From Paramecium sonneborni (taxonomy: Eukaryota > Ciliophora > Oligohymenophorea > Peniculida > Parameciidae): 64,000 nucleotides of DNA. Below the pieces are notes generated by a model. It made no database searches and was not told the origin of the DNA. It saw only the letters and a program-made list of their open reading frames with translations. The stretch spans positions 63,674 to 127,673 of the forward strand of contig CAJJDN010000080.1 in NCBI GenBank assembly GCA_905182985.1, written 5' to 3'. A program made the position numbers and the translations under genes. This document shows, one piece after another, positions 49,224-63,358 of the stretch (the stretch's first letter is position 1; each line of letters begins with the position of its first letter).

Positions 49224-49692
49224 ATGGTCAGCAGATTAAGAAAATGCAGAAAGATGAGAGGACATGTTTGTCATGGTTATGGTAGAGTTGGTAAACATAG
49301 AAAACATCCAAGTGGTAGAGGTGTATCAGGAGGTTTAACACATCACAGAATAAACTTTAATAAATATCATCCTGGGTATTTCCAAAAAGTATATGTGATA
49401 AAATTAATCTTAGAATGGAATGAGACATTTTCATTTAAAGAAAAACTAACTTTATAAACCAATAGTAAACATTGATAAATTATGGTCACTTGTTACAGAT
49501 GAAACTAGAGAAAAATATTCGAAATCAAAAGATAAAGCTGCAGTGATTGATGTTACAAAAGCAGGTTATTTTAAAGTCTTAGGAAAGGGAAGGTTACCAA
49601 ATTAACCAGTTGTTGTAAAAGCGAAATTCTTTAGCAAAACTGCAGAAAGAAGAATTAAGGCTGTTGGTGGAGCATGTGTACTTGTTGCCTGA
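49224..49692 (+). CDS. RPL27A: Ribosomal protein uL15 (RPL27A/L28)
   Basis: 147 aa, the normal eukaryotic length, with one 25-nt intron (GTATAT...TCTTAG). The N-terminus [20 protein letters not shown] and [33 protein letters not shown] are diagnostic; the end [18 protein letters not shown] also matches. It is a 60S subunit protein near the exit side of the peptidyl-transferase region. It is the best calibration gene here: it proves TAA as Gln, TGA as stop and micro-intron splicing. Confidence 0.97.
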
Positions 49693-49741
49693 TAAATTAT
49701 ATACATTAAAAAATATCTATTAATATAAATATTTATATTTA

Positions 49742-50739
49742 ATGGGTAATTGCTGCTCATATTAAAATCCACCTACTTTTCTTAGTCATCATAATACACC
49801 AGATCATTTAAGTGTTGAGGAAAGTCTTCATTAATTAATAAATGCAATTACACCAAGAGTATATGAAACACAAGATTAATTTATTATTTTGAATCCATTA
49901 ATTTTAGCTACTATGGAGAAATTGAAAAAGTTGATTATTAAAGAGTCTCCTCATTTCAAAATGTAAGACCTGACTTAATTAATGGGCAATAAGAAAGGGT
50001 GTTATGTAATAGTTATTTACATGTTAAGAGATTAAAGAATGGAGTATTATATTCTGGAGATTGGCTTGATGATTAGAGACATGGATATGGGAAGGCTATA
50101 AATCTAGATGGAAGTGTTTATGAAGGCTTTTTCAAATAGGATCAATATTATGGCATTGGTAGATTGATATTTTATGATGGTGACTATTATGAGGGAGAAT
50201 TCGAAAATAATCAATTTAATGGATTAGGTGTGTATAGTTCTACTTTTTAGTATGAAGGTGAGTGGTAGAATGGAGAAAAACATGGTTAAGGAAAAGAAGT
50301 ATGGCCAAATGGGATCACTTATTAAGGATAATTTAAGAAAGGACTAAAAGATGGATAAGGAAAGATGGTCTTTAATGATAATTCATATTACGAAGGAGAA
50401 TTTCTTAGAGACACTTTTAACAGTATGTGAATTCCTTTAATCTAAGATAAAGGGACATTCTTTTGGAATGATAGTAAAAAGTACATTGGTGAGTGGAGAG
50501 ATGGAGCTAAAGAAGGTCAAGGATAAATGATTTGGCCGACTGGTTAAGAGTACAAAGGGGAATTCTTATAAGATGAATTTGAAGGCCAAGGATAAATGAC
50601 ATATCCAGATGGAAAGATTTTTATTGGATATTGGAGATCAAGCAGATAGAATGGGGATGGTGCTATCTATAAAAATGGAAAACTTTATAAATAAGGAATT
50701 TGGAATATGGGTACAATGATAAAAGAAATTAAATTATGA
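49742..50739 (+). CDS. MORN-repeat protein with N-terminal MGNCC acylation motif
   Basis: ATG 49742 opens MGNCCSYQNPPTFLSHHNTP, a classic N-myristoylation/palmitoylation start (Gly2, Cys4, Cys5). The main exon has about nine MORN repeats (YSGDWLDDQRHGYGKAI, YEGFFKQDQYYGIGRL, YEGEWQNGEKHGQGKE, YIGEWRDGAKEGQGQM, and others). A 24-nt intron (GTATGT...TCTAAG, about 50422-50445) removes an in-frame TGA. The join between the N-terminal exon and the MORN frame near 49850-49910 needs a further intron of length 2 mod 3 that I could not place with GT...AG ends. It is probably anchored to membrane as a cortical scaffold. The stop TGA at 50737 precedes the SelW start by 44 bp. Confidence 0.75.
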
Positions 50740-50783
50740 GATTTTTAATCTTAAATTTTATTAATCCTATATTAATTAATTTA

Positions 50784-51101
50784 ATGTAGAAAATTCCAGA
50801 AAATATCGCTGCTTTACAAACAAATAAAGAGTTAACTTTTAAAGTTCACATTACCTATTGTGGTGGATGAGGATATAAACCATAATATAATCTGGCTGCC
50901 TCATATATTAAATAATTATATCCAAAAGTTCAAGCTTCTGGAAAGGCTAGTGAGAAGGTTACAGGTGAAATGGAAATTACTGTAACAAAAAACGATGGAA
51001 CTTCCTTGTTAGTTCATTCCAAATTGAATGGAGATGGACCATTTAATAATTAATCAGCTTAAAAAGCCTTAGAAAAGTTGATTGCATTTGTTGAAAAGTG
51101 A
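50784..51101 (+). CDS. Selenoprotein W-like (Rdx family), in-frame TGA = Sec
   Basis: 105 aa, no intron. FKVHITYCGG-U-GYKPQYN carries the CxxU motif, with U a TGA at 50868-50870 (codon 29). The Rdx fold continues with KQLYPKVQASGKASEK, GEMEITVTKNDGTSLLVHSK and KALEKLIAFVEK before the terminating TGA at 51099. I chose ATG 50784; an in-frame ATG upstream at 50736 overlaps the MORN gene's stop and would add a hydrophobic leader. A strong SECIS hairpin lies 48 nt downstream. It is paralogous to the gene at 20659, but without its intron. Predicted small cytosolic thiol/selenol redox protein. Confidence 0.87.
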
Positions 51102-51148
51102 TAAAACAGATGAAAAACAATAAATAAAGAAGAATCATCAAAATTTAA

Positions 51149-51188
51149 ATGAAGAGATAAATTCAAATTTTAAAAATTCATCTCTGAT
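51149..51188 (+). promoter_or_regulatory. SECIS element of the second selenoprotein W gene
   Basis: Canonical quartets AUGA (51149-51152) and UGAU (51185-51188) flank an 11-position stem: AGAGAUAAAUU pairs with AAUUCAUCUCU with a single mismatch. The apical loop (CAAAUUUUAAA) begins with unpaired A residues as SECIS elements require. It lies in the 3' UTR 48 nt after the stop. Confidence 0.85.
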
Positions 51189-51567
51189 AAATAATATGAT
51201 TTTGATTTTTACTTTTTTATTTATTTAAAATAAGTTTATAACTTCTTCATAAACAATGACAAATGTTAGAAATTATCATTATTCTTTTCAAATCAATATA
51301 ATTAGATTATAATTATAATCTAAAAAATTAAGTACTTAATTTTTTATTTATGTATTCTATATCTTTGAAAACATTGATAAGTTATTAAAACAACTTTCTT
51401 TAAATTGAAGTATCTTTAAAATTGCTATCTAATATTTATAAGAATACTATAAAATTATATCAATATGTTAAAATTCTTAAGCAAATGATAATATATAAAA
51501 TAATGAATAAAGACAATAATTTTTTGGTTATATAATTAATTGTAAAAAATGTATAAATATTTATATA
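51189..51567. other. 3' UTR / intergenic spacer, nothing else recognised
   Basis: AT-rich sequence between the SECIS and the COMMD4 start. A GATTATAATTATAATC palindrome at about 51304-51319 could fold, but no gene was found. Confidence 0.4.
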
Positions 51568-52227
51568 ATGAGATTTTTATTTTGTGGAGATAGTAATTGC
51601 CCTGAATGGTTTTTGGCTGAATCTGCACTTCTAACTAAAATTGTATAAAATTGACAATATTATTTAAGGCTTCTGTGAAAATGAAATTAGTCACATAATA
51701 TATTTTATAGAATTTAGTGGAGGGTTAAGATACTACAGCTAAGATCTTTAAGATGTTAGAAGGGTCAGGTTTTAATTAATAAGAAATAAACTCAACAATT
51801 GCTTGTGTATCATTTATAGTTGAAAACTCTGCAAAATATGATGTTTCTGAATAAGTATTAATAAAGGAGTTAATTGATTTGGGATTGCCAAAAGAGAATT
51901 GTGAATAATTGAGCAAGACATTTAAATAATACAAAGATAAATTGTAATAGGTTTATGAAGGTCAAATAATAAGAGGTAATATAAAATAATGATGTAAAAA
52001 AAGTTGGAAAGACGATAGAATTTCATTATGGAATAAGTAAATTCATAGTATCAGAGAGTGTGGCTCCTTAGAAATAAATAGATGGGAACAGATTTATTGA
52101 TACAAACATAACATTTTAGCATGATAATGGGAAATAAGAATGTTGTTAATTTGTTTTATTTCCTGAATAATTGGAAGACATGTTAAATAGTTTTAAGAAA
52201 GCATAGAAATTAATGATGCAATTATGA
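51568..52227 (+). CDS. COMMD4: COMMD4-like protein
   Basis: 201 aa (human COMMD4 is 199) with introns of 26 and 28 nt. The start MRFLFCGDSNCPEWFLAESA matches the COMMD4 opening MRFRFCGDLDCPDWVLAE. Then KMLEGSGFNQQEINSTIACV, VSEQVLIKELIDLGLPKENC, and the C-terminal COMM domain (YGISKFIVSESVAPQ, FPEQLEDMLNSFKKAQKLMM). COMMD proteins form the Commander complex that sorts endosomal cargo with CCDC22/CCDC93 and retriever. The family match is strong over the whole length. Confidence 0.92.
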
Positions 52228-52265
52228 TTGCAATTTATCAAATATTTAATAATGATATATTGATT

Positions 52266-52950
52266 TGATTTTCATCTTCTTAACAATGATGCCACTTATT
52301 TCTTGAAAATATATTTAACTTGCTCAATTATGGCATTTTCTTCATCTCTCTTAGCTTTTGCTTATTTATAATCACCTCATTTAGATTCTAAATTAGCTTA
52401 AGCTTAATCTAGTGCCTCTTGTGATTCTAATAAGATAATCTTAGATTTAGCTTGTTAAGCTAAAGCAGCTTAGATTTACTAAAATATGAATAGAAGATAT
52501 AATTACAGTAATTAATCTATCTGCATACATCTGCTTTCTTTCATACTCTACCTTCAAATTTTGAACTTCTGCTTCACTCAAAGAAACCATCCAGCTAATT
52601 CTCATGATACATTAATTTCATTTTTTTCAAGTGCTTCAAGTGATCCTGAAATATTAGCTTCTAAACCTTCCAAAACTGATAAGACTCTTTCTACTGAGGT
52701 TGCTCCTCTGATTACTTATCCATCTTCTTAATTATTAGCTATTTAAAGGAATTAATTTATTTAATGTTCATTAAAAGTATTACTCTATGATTTTAATTAT
52801 CTGCCACACCCTTAACTTAGATCAATTAAAGGAATATTGATCTAACAAATAGTTAATTGCTCAAACATTATTTGATCTGATTCAACTTTTAGAATATATA
52901 ATAGCTTCGTTGGAAAAGTATTTCGCTCAAAAGAAAAAAAATAAATAGAT
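52266..52950 (-). pseudogene. Trichocyst matrix protein (TMP)-like pseudogene
   Basis: Minus-strand segments read like TMP core repeats: SVERVLSVLEGLEANISGSL, LSEAEVQNLKVEYERKQMYA, QAALAQQAKSKIILLESQEA, KAKRDEENAIIEQVKYIFKK. They are interrupted by an in-frame TGA after EALEKNEINVS, a frameshift just after (ELAGW to WMVSLSEAEV), and another TGA between ANLESK and GDYKQAK. A normal 28-nt intron (GTAATT...TTTTAG) remains recognisable. TMPs are processed, crystallising proteins of the trichocyst, a Paramecium secretory organelle. The breaks suggest a non-functional copy. Upstream N-terminal sequence (MFEQLTICQINIPLIDLSQ) is less certain. Confidence 0.55.
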
Positions 52951-53133
52951 GAATATTTTGGGGATCAACAATTATATCTGTCTTAGGATGAAAAATAAGA
53001 GGAGAAGGAAGAGCAAGTAAAAGAAGAAACCTTTTGATTATTATTTTATTTCTTTATATTAAATATTATAATAAAAATATCAAAAGTTTTATAATAAAAT
53101 TAGAATTAATTTTTATAATAAAAAAGGTATTAA

Positions 53134-54694
<1,561 letters not shown>

Positions 54695-56382
54695 TTTTTT
54701 TTATACTATTTTATTTACAATAATATCCTAGAAAATAAACATCAAAAAAATGTTTTATTTATATATTAGTCTTCCCATTTAAAATTATAATTAATATTTA
54801 ATATGTATGTTAAAAGTTTAACTCTATCTAATAATAATTTGAAGTATTACAACATCAATAAATAAAGTTGCAGGTATATATTTGGACAATATTGATTTCA
54901 CATAAAAATCCAAATAATTTAATCAAATTTTAATTTGGAGCTATACTTTCTTACATTGATCATCCTTTTTCATTCAAAAGAATTTAAATTTTGTTATACA
55001 ATACTATATTCCTACTGAATAATGGCAGAAAATTTTCATTATTTTTCCTTACATAAATACTATGTTTATTCTAATAAATTCATAGATTTTTAAGCTTTGA
55101 GAAAAATATGCTTTGGTATTTCTTTATCTGTAACTACTTTTTCCAATATTTTTTTATGTAAATACTCATAAAATCTCAGTACAAATTACACCATATTTAA
55201 TAACGTTATAATTCAGTCAATCCTTATCTTGTATAATTTTATTAGAATGCAGTAATTTGTAGTCATTTTTGGTAATTTAAGCATAATTTGATACTCCATG
55301 CCATTGAATAATACTTATTTTTTGGTTGTTTTTTTAAAAAATAATTACTGGAATAATTTTATCTTAGATAAATAGCCTTATCAATAGTATGAGAGATTTA
55401 AAAAAAAAGATTTTTTAAATTTATCTATTTATCTATTAATTTATTTATCTTTTATCTTGATATTTTTTATTAATAATAATAATTAGTTTTGTTTCGTATA
55501 TTCATAAATAAAATTATTTATAAACTTTGTATCTAAGCTCATAAGGGTTTCAAGATACACAAGTTTATCAATTTTTATATTAAATAAGTTCATTATAATC
55601 GGCTAATTTCAAGTATGTAAAGAATAAAAAGTTGATCTTCATATTTTTGATTTTTTTAATTTAATAAAAAATGATATATTTAAGATTAATTTTCTCATCT
55701 TTATTTATAGCTTTGATTCTTGAATTAATTTATTAATAATAATTTTATGAGTTTTCATTCTAAATAATCATAAATTCAGTTGATGAATATTTTAAGAATA
55801 AATTTTTTAGTCTTGGAAATAATAATGAAAAGATACAAATTTATATTCTTAATAATTTATTAGAATCTATTATTTCATTATTCTTAAGGTCCTTTAGAAA
55901 TTTTGACTAAGTTTTAATAATAATTTATGGATACCTTTTTGATCATTAAATCAATTTGGGTGGAAATCTATAAATTATTGAGAAAATAAATTGAATCAAC
56001 ATAAAGACAAAATATATCTGTTTCTAATAATTTGTTTTTGAAAAAAATAATTAATATTAAAGAATTTCGAATTATTTATCTGTTATCTAAGCAGTAAATA
56101 TAAACTTAAATATTTTAAATTATTAAGAATTCAATTTATGTAAATAATTCTGATAGGGTCTAAAATAGTTATAAATTTAGATTATCAATTTTGTATATCA
56201 AAACTTAATCAATCTTTTTTGTTAGATGTTCTTGAAAAAGATAATCTAAATAGATGATATGAATTGATATAGTTTTATGTAAAAAGAGATGGATTAGATC
56301 ATAGTAAATAGGTGTAGATTTGAAGATTTAATATTTTGATGACATAAAAATGAGTATAAAAAATATAATTATTAAAATAATA
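54695..56382. other. 1.7 kb stretch without an intact gene
   Basis: The longest gene-free stretch in the window. The minus strand at about 54960-55260 has coding-like fragments (EYLHKKILEKVVTDKEIPKH, IFLKAQKSMNLLEQTQYLCK) broken by TGA codons, which suggests an eroded gene. Plus-strand fragments at 55760-56000 are weaker. The rest is AT-rich with TATTTATCTATT-type runs near 55420-55460. No RNA gene seen. Confidence 0.5.
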
Positions 56383-57281
56383 ATGAATTATTCTGCACTG
56401 GCTAAAGAAGTTTTTGAGTTATAGAACAAAGTCAGATAAGATCCATCATTAATGCTTCCAGTTTTAGAGAATAGGCTAAAATACTTCAAGGATAAGATTT
56501 TGCATTTGCCAGGAACTTAGGCTACCAATACAAAAGAAGGTGCAAGTTCTGTCTAAGGTAATCAAAATATCTTATTTTAGAATGCATTGATTTTCTTAAG
56601 AAATAAAAGCCTGTAGGTCCATTGACTTATGATAAAGGTTTGGAAGAAGCTGCTAGAGATCATGCAGAGGATTTAGGTAATAAATTAATATTATGGAAGG
56701 AACAAATGGTTTGACAGGACATGAAGGAAGTGATCATTCAACTACAAAATAAAGAATAGAAAGACATGGTTCATGGAAACCAGGTACAATAGGAGAAAAT
56801 ATAAGTTTTGGAAAATAGACAGCTGAAGATGGTAAATTTATAATATTTAAGATATTTAGTTGTTATTTAATTGATTGTTGATGATGGTGTTCCGAGCAGA
56901 GGCCATAGATCTAATTTTTTTGAACCTGCTTATAAATAAGTTGGTATCTTTGGGGCACCTCATAAAGCTTTTAAACATGTTGTTGTTTTTGATTTTGCAT
57001 CAAAGTTTTAGTAAGGAGGAAAACCTGAATAAGAAGGAGAGAAAGATAAAAAAAAGAAATAAGAAAAATAAGAGAAATAAGTACTGAAGTAAAAAGATGA
57101 TGATGATGATGATAATAAAGATGGAGGAAAAGAGAAATTAATACCAGGTGCAAAAAAAGTTTAAAAGAAAGTTAAAACTGTTGTCAAAGGTGGTAAAAAA
57201 CATATTATAACAACCAAAATATACACTATGAATGATGGTACCACTAAAGAAGAAGTCACTGAAAAAGTAGAAGATGCATGA
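56383..57281 (+). CDS. CAP-domain (SCP/PR-1 superfamily) protein without signal peptide
   Basis: 274 aa after introns of 23, 23 and 28 nt. The CAP domain runs from about residue 10 to 175: FELQNKVRQDPSLMLPVLEN, LTYDKGLEEAARDHAEDLG (CAP His), GLTGHEGSDHSTTKQRIERH, TIGENISFGKQTAED (GEN motif with Glu), VIQLIVDDGVPSRGHRSNFF (GHR with His) and GAPHKAFKHVVVFDFASKF. The His/Glu/Glu/His cavity residues are visible. The C-terminus is a Lys/Glu/Asp-rich low-complexity tail with a run of six Asp, then KKHIITTKIYTMND. Most CAP proteins are secreted; here the N-terminus MNYSALAKEVFELQ has no signal peptide, so it may be cytosolic. Confidence 0.88.
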
Positions 57282-57325
57282 TTATTAAATGAAAAATAAA
57301 ATGAATAATAATTAATATTATTATT

Positions 57326-58804
57326 TCATTCTGTTTCTATTAATATTCCTTCAGGTAAATAAATCTTAACTTCTCCATTTCTTAAGTAAACTTAAAATGA
57401 TCCATTTTACACTAAAACACAATCTCCTGTGTATAGAACATTACATAATTTAGTTCCATCAGCATATTAATGATAAGTAATTTTTCTTATCACATCTCTG
57501 TCATATTTACTTGTAAATGCTGCAAATAATTAACCTCGAGTGAATGCATAAAAATCATTATCTGCATATCTCTATACTTATTCTTATGCTCCTGCATTAA
57601 CTGCTCTTCTTGCTTCATTTATCTTTTTTATAAATTTATAAGTATCTGAATTTCTATTAATATTATAATTTAAATATATTTACTAATTCAATGAATTCCA
57701 CATTATTTCTCTATTTTTAGGATCCCCTCCTCCAGTAAATAATTATTCAGAACCATAATACATTATTGGAACTCCTATTGATGTCAATGTAAAAGCTGTA
57801 AATGCTTTAAATTAAATTATTTTCAATTATGAAGCCTCTATACCATTCACTTCATCACTCAAAAATCTAGCATTATCATGATTATCATTAAATTAAGCCA
57901 TAAAAGGTATATTATTCTTACCATATGTTTATAATTAATAATAATAAAAACTTTCTATTCTATACATATCTCCCCAATGTAAAAATACATCTCTAAGAGT
58001 AAAAAATAATGGATAATTTAATAGACCATCCATAGGTCCAATAAATTATTTCAAAAATCCCATATCTCCATCAAATACTTCTCCAATTGAATATATTCCT
58101 GTAGCTTCTGTGAATTTTTTCCAAAATTCTCCCTTTACCATCATTGCTGTATCTATTCTTATACCATCAATATTAAATTCATTCACTATCCATTTAATCC
58201 AATTTATCAATTCATTTGCTACATAAGAATTATCTTAATTTAAATCTGCTAACATAAATAATCTACATCTTTCTATATTTACTAAATTATGTGTAGCAAA
58301 ATCTTAATCTGATATTTCACATAAATCATGAAAGTGTGATGATTAATTAAATGGATAATTACGAGAAAAATCTAAATCCTAATTTCCCATATGATTAGCA
58401 ACAATATCAATCATAACCCAAATATCTTTCTAATGACATGCATTTACTAAATCTTTAAGATCTTATGCTGTTCCAAAATTCTCATTTATTTAATAGATAT
58501 TTTTAGCTGCATATCCATGATAAGCCCCATCATAATTCTACACTATAGGTGATATCCAAATAGCATCAAATCCCAAATCTTTAAATCATTCAAAAATCAT
58601 ACTTTTTATGTAATCCAAATTATTTTCTATTCCTTTGAAATTTCCTCCACAATATTACCCTAAATCACAACTTGTTCTATTAGTCTTAGTTGAAGCAAAC
58701 CTATCTGTTAACAATTAATAAATAGTTCTATTTTTCCATTCCTCTTTCGTACGACAATAATTCAATGATATCATCATCAATATACATAGAACCTAATTAA
58801 TCAT
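57326..58804 (-). CDS. Secreted alpha-amylase (GH13)
   Basis: 484 aa after one 24-nt intron. Signal peptide MINQVLCILMMISLNYC. The four GH13 conserved regions are present: I DIVANHMG, II GIRIDTAMM (catalytic Asp), III GEVFDG (acid/base Glu), IV FNDNHDNAR (Asp). Also LTDRFASTKTNRTSCDLGQY with YCGGNFKGIENNLDYI, as in fungal and protist amylases, and SIGVPIMYYGSEQLF. It should hydrolyse starch and glycogen in food vacuoles or outside the cell. The C-terminal beta domain is short (VLVQNGSFQVYLRNGEVKIY). All catalytic residues are intact. Confidence 0.94.
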
Positions 58805-58956
58805 TTAATATATAATAGTAATTAACTATAAATACAATTTATATCACGACAGATTATTTAAAATTTTTTAGACTTTAAACTCATTTTTTTTCTTCATAAA
58901 ATCATGCATATTTCCATTATAAATCTATTTGAACAAGTGTCGATGATTGTTTAAAT

Positions 58957-60695
<1,739 letters not shown>

Positions 60696-60732
60696 TGTGA
60701 ATTAAATAATAATTAATTTAACAGTATCAATA

Positions 60733-60915
60733 ATGAAAAAGTATAACTAGAAAGAAGAAAAAAGAGAGGAGCCTAAAGTTGGGTTGTTAGGGATATATGA
60801 TAATCTAACTAGAGAATAATTGATCGAAAAGCTTTTGGTTACAGAAGAAATTTTAAAGAAATTATATAAAGAAAATAAAGAACTTAAAGAAATGCTTAAT
60901 AAATAGTAAAATTGA
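60733..60915 (+). CDS. Small helical protein (60 aa)
   Basis: ATG 60733 to TGA 60913, no intron. MKKYNQKEEKREEPKVGLLG, then IYDNLTREQLIEKLLVTEEI and LKKLYKENKELKEMLNKQQN. The second half is a strong amphipathic coiled coil. It is divergent from the AMPK-type kinase, with starts 38 bp apart, so they may share a promoter region. Short but with clean coding content. Family unknown. Confidence 0.55.
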
Positions 60916-62182
60916 TGAATTTAATATATTTATATATCAAGTGAACATCCAAACATACTTCTGCATTTTTATCAATTTATTAAAATCTCTGAATTGGATT
61001 TATAATACTATCTAAAAAGATCAAATACTCAAATGATTATTGATAATCAAAAAAGATAGAATTTTTATAAGCTTAATAAATATCAGATTAGATCTTAAAA
61101 ATGAAAATTTTATTATTAAAATTTGCGCCAAGAATTTATAGTTATAGATTCAGAATTGAATTTCGAAAAAAGACTCAAAGAAGTTGATGAACGGAATGAT
61201 TAGAGATAGAGAAGAGGTAACATACAATATAATTGCTATTTTCAATTCAAGATTTGATTACATTTAATTAATTCTATAAAATGAATTTGTATAACAGAAG
61301 AAAAAATTAAATTTGAAAAAGCTCTAGAACATTTTAGTTAATAATGCAAAATAAAGATATTCGGCTTAAAATAAAGCATCTTAACTCAACTTGATCAACC
61401 TCAATTCAAAATGTTATAGTATGATATTGAGATTTAATGAATAATCAAAAAAAAGTTGAATAATCAGAAATTTTGTTGAATGTATAAAAATCAACTAAAA
61501 ATGCAGAACAATGTTGTATAATCAATTCCTAATATTAAATATATCAAAATTATCTTGAAAATTGCAAAAATGAAAATAGAATGCAAAACATCTTTATTTA
61601 TTGTATGATTAAGGGATCTGTCATTTCTGCATTTATATTAATATGATTAAAATTTATCTTTAAAGCAAAGACTGTTCTTACTCTTATTTATATTTTTTAA
61701 TATGCATGAAAAACTTTTTGATCTAAAATGCCTATTCAGATATTAATAATAAGAAAAGGAACTTAATTAAAATAGGCTAAAAATCTAGTGTTATCTACAT
61801 TTGTAAAAATGACAGAATCTTATTATAATCTCTTATAATGGTTTACTCAGTTAATTCAATTAGAAAGAATAAATTATTATTATTAAAGAATAAAATCAAC
61901 AAATAATAAAATAAAGCAAACAAAAGAAGAAAAAGAAAATAGGAAAAGCGAATACTTAAATTTTTTTTTCTTATCTTCAGAACAATAATATGGAGAAAAA
62001 TCAAATAAAAGTTATTAAAGGAAAGAGAAATATTTAAAAATATAGAAATAGAAGGCTCTAAATGGCAAAATTTATATAGATGTAGAAAATAATAGTAAAT
62101 ATAATTTGATATTTTTTATTGAATTGTTAAATTTCTTAATTAATATTAAATTTTTATAATAATACTATTATTTTTTTAATAT
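60916..62182. other. 1.3 kb region with eroded coding fragments, no intact gene
   Basis: Several plus-strand fragments look coding (FIVIDSELNFEKRLKEVDER near 61140; KNAEQCCIINSQYQIYQNYL near 61500) but lie in different frames with TGA interruptions, and I could not join them with introns. It may be a decayed gene. The final 150 bp are AT-rich spacer. Confidence 0.4.
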
Positions 62183-63358
62183 ATGGGTAAAATAAAAAAA
62201 TTTGAGCACAAACAAAATAAATTTGAGTAACATATAGAAAATTTAGATAAAAAGATTTAAAAGAAGGATTAGAAATTTTAATAGCAGCCAAAATTATAGC
62301 AGAAACGAACTATATAAGAGGAAGCTTCAAAAAAAAAAAATTTATTTGCTTTAGATAGTGATAATGAATAAGAAGAATAATAGGTTATAAAAAATTGGAA
62401 ATTTACTCATAATGGTTAAGATTTATAAGAAGATTATAATGATTAAATACCTGTAAGTTCAGATGATGAATTACCAAAAGGATTTGTTAAAAATAATCAT
62501 TTTGTAGGGTTTGATTAAAATCAAGATAAAAGAAAGAGTAAAAAGGAAATCTATGATGAAATAATATAAAATAGTAAATAAAGAAAAGCAGATAAATAGA
62601 AATTAAAGGAGGGCAATTAAATCAAAATATTATAACTTAATGAAGCTTTACCATAAATTTTAGACATACTACCAATTAAATAATCAAAACCATAAGCTCC
62701 AACAAAAGAGGGTCTAGATTATTTTGAATTGATGGAGACATTCAAAGCAGAGCCAAAAGTTTAAATAGAAACTATAGTATAATCATCAGAGAAGGATTAA
62801 ACTAGTTATATGAGATAGAAGAGAGAGGAAGCAAAAAAGAAAAAGATAGAAGAAAGTCGTAAGGAAATTGAGAAGGATTCAGATGATGAAGATGAACAAG
62901 AAATAGAAAATGATGATTGTGTCAGCAAATAATTCAAAAATGCTAAGGAAAAAAAAATGCTTAAATCATATAAAAAAGTAGAACATTTGTCAAGAGTAAT
63001 GGAACATTTAAGAAATGTTTAAAACAGAAAAAAAACAAAAGGATCAAATAAATTAGAATAATAAAATAATGAAGATGAAGAAGAAGATGAAGATGAAGAA
63101 GATTTAAATGAAATATTATCAGATGATGAAGATGATGAAGATGAAGAAGATAGTGAAGATTATGAAGATGAAAATGAAGATGATGAAGATGAAGATAATT
63201 AAGATGATGAAGATGATGAAGTTAATGAAAATAATGAAGATGAAGAAGATAATGAAGAAAATGAAGATGAAGAATAAATTGATGAAAGTGAATCTGAAAA
63301 AAAACCTGTTAAGTAAGGGAATTATAAAAAAAATAAATCAAAGAGAATTAATAATTGA
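62183..63358 (+). CDS. Nop14-like nucleolar protein (short) with acidic C-terminus
   Basis: ATG 62183 to TGA 63356, 391 aa, no intron. Middle motifs fit Nop14: HFVGFDQNQDKRKSKKEIYD, EIIQNSKQRKADKQKLKEGN, LNEALPQILDILPIKQ, GLDYFELMETFKAEPK. The last 100 residues are almost only D, E and N (EDEEEDEDEEDLNE) followed by a Lys-rich end. Nop14 works in 18S rRNA processing and 40S export, and is usually 800-900 aa. This one has the central region but not the large conserved C-terminal half, so it may be a truncated paralogue or a different acidic nucleolar protein. Confidence 0.58.

Noticed and set aside
50868..50870. TGA as a premature stop or pseudogene mark in the SelW-like gene
   Set aside because: Its position at the CxxU motif, the intact downstream protein and the SECIS make selenocysteine far more likely.
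52870..53038. Plus-strand C-terminal-looking fragment ending EEKEEQVKEETF
   Set aside because: No upstream exon could be joined without TGA, and it overlaps the region of the minus-strand trichocyst relic.
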